A stretch of DNA of 33,368 nucleotides from the IMG/VR virus record IMGVR_UViG_3300032213_000162, positions 1 to 33,368 of that record; one strand, 5' to 3'. Source of the DNA: a virus. The notes beneath the pieces are model-generated. The model ran no database searches. It saw only the letters and a program-made list of their open reading frames with translations, and was not told the DNA's origin. The position numbers were made by a program, and so were the translations under genes. Shown piece by piece: positions 29,868 through 33,368 of the stretch (positions are counted from its first letter, which is position 1; every line of letters begins with the position of its first letter).

Positions 29868-31862
29868 TTAAGTTCCTTGATGTGTTGCTACTTTGTACTC
29901 TAAACCGAGCAATGTCATCTTTAATGGTACGTCTTGCTCAACTGTAATCTTGCCTTCTGTCGTATAGCCCAATATGCCATGCAATGTCTTTGTGCCTGTG
30001 TATTCGTCAACTGCCTCATCAAGAATATCGCCAAACGCTCTGAATGGTACTTGGATTGTATTAATCTTTAGGTGTTGGGTGTTGGCAACCAATGCGTTAA
30101 CCTCAACGATTCTCTTCTTAAATCCAATGCGTGTGCCTGTCTGTAGTTTTAGGTCAACTGGCATGGTTACAGCTCGTACTGTGATTGGTAAACCAACCTC
30201 ATATTTTGTAGCCGATGAGCGTGGGAATGTGACTGTGCCACCGCCTGGTACTGCTTGATTAGCTTGTACAGATCCATCAAGAATGACGTTAACTGTCTCT
30301 GTAGCTACATGGCTCATTGAGACGGATGCAGCAGCTCCACCAGTTTTAGATGAGTCTGTTAACAAATCATTGTCAAAAGCCTCAACGTAGTATTGGAATG
30401 TGCCGTTTACATTGCGTTTTGCTATTGTGTAGATGGTTGAAATATCCACACCTACGTCAACAAAGGATCCGTCAACTGTAGTGAACTCTGATGGAGCGAT
30501 TACGTTTTGCGCTCTTAATAACGAGAATACGGCCATTGTGCCGTCATCGCTATTAGTAATTAACAGTAAGTCGTTTTCGTCAGTAGCCACAGACCTACGC
30601 AAAGCCATGCGAGATGGAGTCCGTAAGAGATGCCCAGCAAGAAGCGATATCTTTTGTGTGACGTATGTAAGTTGCGTATCAGTATAAGCAAACTCATTTA
30701 ATGCCTTTCCTTGTCTCTGTACAAACAATGTACCAGACTCTAACTGCTGAACCCGAATGCCTTCTTTAATGCCGTTACGGCTCGCTGTTTTAACAAAGAA
30801 ATTCGTTGGAGTAATTGGGTCAAGACCATTCTGGGGAACATAGAACTCACCTCCTGTAGTAAACACTTGCAAGTCTCGGCCAGAGATAATGTCAACGATA
30901 GCGTTAAACGTATTGGTGTCTAGAGTTGCCTCTACCGCATCATCATCTAAACCCTCTGTTGGGTCAAAGTCAAAGAACAATCCAACCTTAGAACCCCATA
31001 TGGTTGATGGGCGAGACTTCGATCCACCAAAGTATAAACGGCCTTCATGGAATGTTACAGAGCGTGGCCATCCTTTACCGCTTGACCAAACAGCCTCATA
31101 ACCTGACTCGTATTCCCATGAACCATTAGCAATAGCTGATGTGTTAAAGAATGGGAACTCAGTAATTGCATCAACTGATGTGCCAGAGTTGTACTTAACA
31201 ATCTTAGCTCTACCTTGTGGAGATGCGTTGACGTATTGGCCAACGCTACCAGACACAAATACTGAAGAGCTGGCAGTTAATGTAATCTTGCCCGATACAG
31301 CCGATGGTGTTAGCGTACCGGCTGGATTGCTAAACGATGCTGTAAACGCATACTTTGGAATGGAGTCAAACGTAATAGCAGATCCTGTCCAAGTTGCATC
31401 TGTGCCACCCCTAACAATCTTGATTGGATTAATGTCAGGATGAACCACAATTAACGTGTCTGCCGACTGAGTCCATACAATATTAGCTAAACGTGCGCCA
31501 GTTAAGCCAAGTGACGATGTATCAAGGTATGGGTTGCCAGAGCCATTGATGTTGGTAATCTGATTCTTGTTTTTAAATACATACATCCGATTATGCGTAA
31601 AGCAAAGCATATAGGAATCAGATGTGCTGAACTCAAACTCAACTAAACGTGTGCCGTTACCGGCTGACTCTGTGCTACTGTTTGGTAGTGATGCAATGTA
31701 CTTTGTGCCGGGTCTACGTCTAATGCCACCCTGTGGCTGACAGACCACATTGGTGGCCTCTTCTAATGCGTTAGCGTAGGCTGCTAAATCAACCCTTGCT
31801 CGGAGCAATGGGTCTAACTCGCCTGTAGAAAAGTTTGTCTGGATAGAGACAAAACGAGCCAT
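29868..31862 (-). CDS. Tail tubular protein B / nozzle, T7 gp12-like
   Basis: The product has 664 residues. The N-terminus FVSIQTNFSTGELDPLLRAR, followed by VDLAAYANALEEATNVVCQP and QGGIRRRPGTKYI, is diagnostic for podovirus gp12-type nozzle proteins ('NF..GELsP.l..R.D...Y......n...lPqGG..rRPGT.y'). The remainder is beta-propeller-like, with Phe/Gly-rich strands. It forms the distal tail tube and the platform for fibres. T7 gp12 is 794 residues. It overlaps the adaptor gene stop by one base (TAATG). Confidence 0.9.
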   Translation of the reverse strand: MARFVSIQTNFSTGELDPLLRARVDLAAYANALEEATNVVCQPQGGIRRRPGTKYIASLPNSSTESAGNGTRLVEFEFSTSDSYMLCFTHNRMYVFKNKNQITNINGSGNPYLDTSSLGLTGARLANIVWTQSADTLIVVHPDINPIKIVRGGTDATWTGSAITFDSIPKYAFTASFSNPAGTLTPSAVSGKITLTASSSVFVSGSVGQYVNASPQGRAKIVKYNSGTSVDAITEFPFFNTSAIANGSWEYESGYEAVWSSGKGWPRSVTFHEGRLYFGGSKSRPSTIWGSKVGLFFDFDPTEGLDDDAVEATLDTNTFNAIVDIISGRDLQVFTTGGEFYVPQNGLDPITPTNFFVKTASRNGIKEGIRVQQLESGTLFVQRQGKALNEFAYTDTQLTYVTQKISLLAGHLLRTPSRMALRRSVATDENDLLLITNSDDGTMAVFSLLRAQNVIAPSEFTTVDGSFVDVGVDISTIYTIAKRNVNGTFQYYVEAFDNDLLTDSSKTGGAAASVSMSHVATETVNVILDGSVQANQAVPGGGTVTFPRSSATKYEVGLPITVRAVTMPVDLKLQTGTRIGFKKRIVEVNALVANTQHLKINTIQVPFRAFGDILDEAVDEYTGTKTLHGILGYTTEGKITVEQDVPLKMTLLGLEYKVATHQGT

Positions 31863-32476
31863 TAATACCTCACAGCAATAAGTGAGAAATCGTTAATCGC
31901 ATTGGTTGGCTGGTTAAGGCCATCAATATTCATAGCTTGTCTTAGGTATCCACCTCTGCCATTCTCGGCTGGGGATCCAATAGCGACAGACTGCCAATAC
32001 TGGCTTTTCTCGGTCTGATCCGTAATAGGTAAAGCAAGATGCCAAGTCATCATATATTTGAGCAACTGCACAAAATAACTGGGCATATCGTATTCGGGTA
32101 CGGCATATTGATAATCAATATAAACCTCTTCATAGTCAGTCAATAACTTGCTGCCCATGATTCTGTATTCTTTGCGTGGTGGGATGCCAACAGCACTTGT
32201 GTCATATACTGCTCTGGGCGATCCTAAGCGGTCTCCAGGCAGTTGATATTCGTAGCGGTACTCATTGGTAGGAGTTGTTACCAATCGAGCAATAGAGGTC
32301 TTTTTAAAGCTAAATGACCAAGGGTAAAGCATGAGTGCTTGATTGCGGATATCCGAATATAAGCGGTCTGCAATCGATGCCTCATCAGTTCCTTCATTAA
32401 ATGAGGAGATAGGCTTTGCGCCTAACATTACGCAAGCATCAGAACAAATTGATAGTGCGGTATCGCCAGCTGCCAT
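31862..32476 (-). CDS. Tail tubular protein A / adaptor, T7 gp11-like
   Basis: The product has 204 residues (T7 gp11 is 196). DTALSICSDACVMLGAKPIS, then DRLYSDIRNQALMLYPWSFS followed by FKKTSIARL, is the recognised start of gp11-type proteins ('A...LGa.pI.s......A......Y...r...L...pW.Fa.k...La'). It links the portal to the nozzle. It lies directly upstream of gp12-like, as in T7. A hairpin without a U-tract (32498-32528) lies just ahead and may set its expression below that of the capsid. Confidence 0.9.
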   Translation of the reverse strand: MAAGDTALSICSDACVMLGAKPISSFNEGTDEASIADRLYSDIRNQALMLYPWSFSFKKTSIARLVTTPTNEYRYEYQLPGDRLGSPRAVYDTSAVGIPPRKEYRIMGSKLLTDYEEVYIDYQYAVPEYDMPSYFVQLLKYMMTWHLALPITDQTEKSQYWQSVAIGSPAENGRGGYLRQAMNIDGLNQPTNAINDFSLIAVRY

Positions 32477-32497
32477 TTAAATCTCCAATGTAAGAAT

Positions 32498-32528
32498 GGG
32501 CTATTGCCAGTTTTGCCAGCAATAGCCC
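32498..32528 (-). other. Perfect 10-bp stem-loop between capsid and tail genes
   Basis: GGGCTATTGC (32498-32507) and GCAATAGCCC (32519-32528) are exact inverted repeats around an 11-base loop. No T-run follows on the minus strand, so it is not a standard terminator. It may be an attenuator, a processing site, or a structure protecting the 3' end of the abundant capsid message. Confidence 0.65.
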
Positions 32529-32546
32529 ACCTTGATACTAATACTA

Positions 32547-32825
32547 TTAGTCCCCGTCAGTAGCGGCTAAAGTAGTACCATTATCGATGTCCACAACACC
32601 AGAGGCATTGGAACGAACAACAGCCAATGTTGCAACAGCGGTAGTGCCTGTAGAGGTTACACAATAAATCAAATCGCCAATCTTGAGGATTGTTGATAGT
32701 GAGTTAAAGTAGCCCTCTGTATTTACATCAGCAATTGCATCAGCAGTTGCATAGGTGTAAATAGATGGAGCATTACCAGCTTTAGAGGCTGCAACAGTTG
32801 TAAAACCAGTTTCAGAATAAGCCAT
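32547..32825 (-). CDS. Small capsid-associated protein (decoration or head-fibre like)
   Basis: The product has 92 residues, rich in Ala, Thr, Ser and Val, with beta-strand alternation and no charged helices (MAYSETGFTTVAASKAGNAP, then YCVTSTGTTAVATLAVVRSN). It lies 11 bases after the major capsid stop, with a ribosome site (AAGGAG) in the gap. Podovirus decoration and head-fibre proteins look like this. It could stabilise the shell; no sequence motif settles the exact role. Confidence 0.65.
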   Translation of the reverse strand: MAYSETGFTTVAASKAGNAPSIYTYATADAIADVNTEGYFNSLSTILKIGDLIYCVTSTGTTAVATLAVVRSNASGVVDIDNGTTLAATDGD

Positions 32826-32836
32826 ATTAATCTCCT

Positions 32837-33368
32837 TTAGGCGGTTTCACGAGCGGTAATCTTAACAATACCTTCCGCATCGATTGCAATTGCACCAGCA
32901 GAGAAAATGCTGTTCACGAGGAACGAGGTCTTCTCAGGGATGTAATTAACTTCGGTGCGTGGGGCAATACCTTCTGCATAGCCGATGGCATCTTTGTGGA
33001 AAGCAAAGCAAGTGCGGTCTAAAGAACCATCAATTGCTAAACCACCTTCAGAGCGGTCACCGAGGATGTGGAAAGTAAAGCCTAAGAACGTATTGATTTC
33101 GCCAGCAACAAGTGCTTTAACAGTATTGAAGTCAGAGCTGGTTACTGCTGTCTCAGACAACAACGATGCTAAACCTGATGCGTGGAGAATAATGTTACGG
33201 CCTTCTGGCGGTACGTTATTCTTGTCAAGCAAACGCTTTGCTTCACGCAACTTAGCTACGTTCATGTTGGTATCAGTACCACCGATATCGTTAGATACAG
33301 TACCAGTACCACTTGCAGCTGACAATGCATCAAGAACCAACTGGTCTTGTCTGCGGCCAATAGCGTTA
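32837..33368 (-). CDS. Major capsid protein, C-terminal part (continues from 1-437)
   Basis: This is the downstream part of the capsid gene, open through the right edge and ending with TAA at 32837-32839; bases 33246-33368 repeat those at 1-123. Residues include LREAKRLLDKNNVPPEGRNI, ILGDRSEGGLAIDGSLDRTC and a C-terminus with INSIF-like strands ending ITARETA. 'DKNNVP..GR.iilh' and the later 'AfHkdA.g.a.g' segments are frequent in HK97-fold capsid proteins of podoviruses. The gene is followed 11 bases later by the small capsid-associated gene. Confidence 0.82.
   Translation of the reverse strand, partial: NAIGRRQDQLVLDALSAASGTGTVSNDIGGTDTNMNVAKLREAKRLLDKNNVPPEGRNIILHASGLASLLSETAVTSSDFNTVKALVAGEINTFLGFTFHILGDRSEGGLAIDGSLDRTCFAFHKDAIGYAEGIAPRTEVNYIPEKTSFLVNSIFSAGAIAIDAEGIVKITARETA
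33246..33368. repeat. Direct terminal repeat, right copy
   Basis: This is an exact copy of bases 1-123. Both copies code for the same capsid segment, so one must be removed to obtain the true circular length of 33,245 bp. Confidence 0.9.

Overview
The window is a complete small dsDNA phage genome of about 33.2 kb. Bases 1-123 are repeated exactly at 33246-33368, and the major capsid gene reads through that joint in frame, so the contig closes into a circle of 33,245 bp. By eye the base composition is in the mid-40s percent GC. I see no host genes, tRNA, rRNA, CRISPR or IS element. The virion genes are of the T7 (short-tailed, podovirus) type: gp8-like portal, gp9-like scaffold, gp11/gp12-like tail tube proteins, gp14/15/16-like ejection proteins and a gp17-like fibre. 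A GH24 lysozyme with a 3-TM holin points to a Gram-negative host. The host genus cannot be told from this sequence.

Layout. (1) A late block of about 24 kb runs leftward from 7216 through position 1 and, around the circle, from 33245 down to 16555. In transcription order it holds the large terminase, a GNAT-fold protein, a cluster of very small proteins (two pairs of tandem paralogues), the portal, scaffold, a strong terminator at 649-678, the major capsid protein, a small capsid-associated protein, two tail tube proteins, three or four ejection proteins, fibre genes, small membrane proteins, holin and lysozyme. (2) A two-gene rightward island (7273-8585) codes for a metallophosphoesterase and a SprT-like metalloprotease. 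(3) A leftward early block (13334 to 8654) holds a ribbon-helix-helix protein, RusA resolvase, C5-cytosine methyltransferase, several zinc-ribbon mini-proteins, a winged-helix protein, an SSB-like protein with the DIPF tail, a probable small terminase and a short operon with a two-TM peptide. (4) A rightward early block (13484 to 16572) holds a serine recombinase, two single-TM peptides, an HTH protein, a YqaJ/lambda-type exonuclease and an ERF single-strand annealing protein.

How it fits together. The early blocks diverge from a control region at about 13335-13483. Recombination there is of the lambda/P22 kind (exonuclease, annealer, resolvase, SSB), but I found no DNA polymerase, primase, helicase or RNA polymerase, so replication and transcription must rely on the host. 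Genes are tightly packed, mostly with ATGA, GTGA or TAATG overlaps. The genome combines a T7-like particle with a lambda-like early region.

Most interesting signals: an identical 14-bp palindrome (TAGCGATATCGCTA) placed just downstream of candidate -10 boxes in front of two distant transcription units; a 728-residue extra protein in the ejection cassette; the duplicated mini-genes between portal and terminase; the lysozyme with Cys in place of the catalytic Asp; and a high number of GATATC sites.
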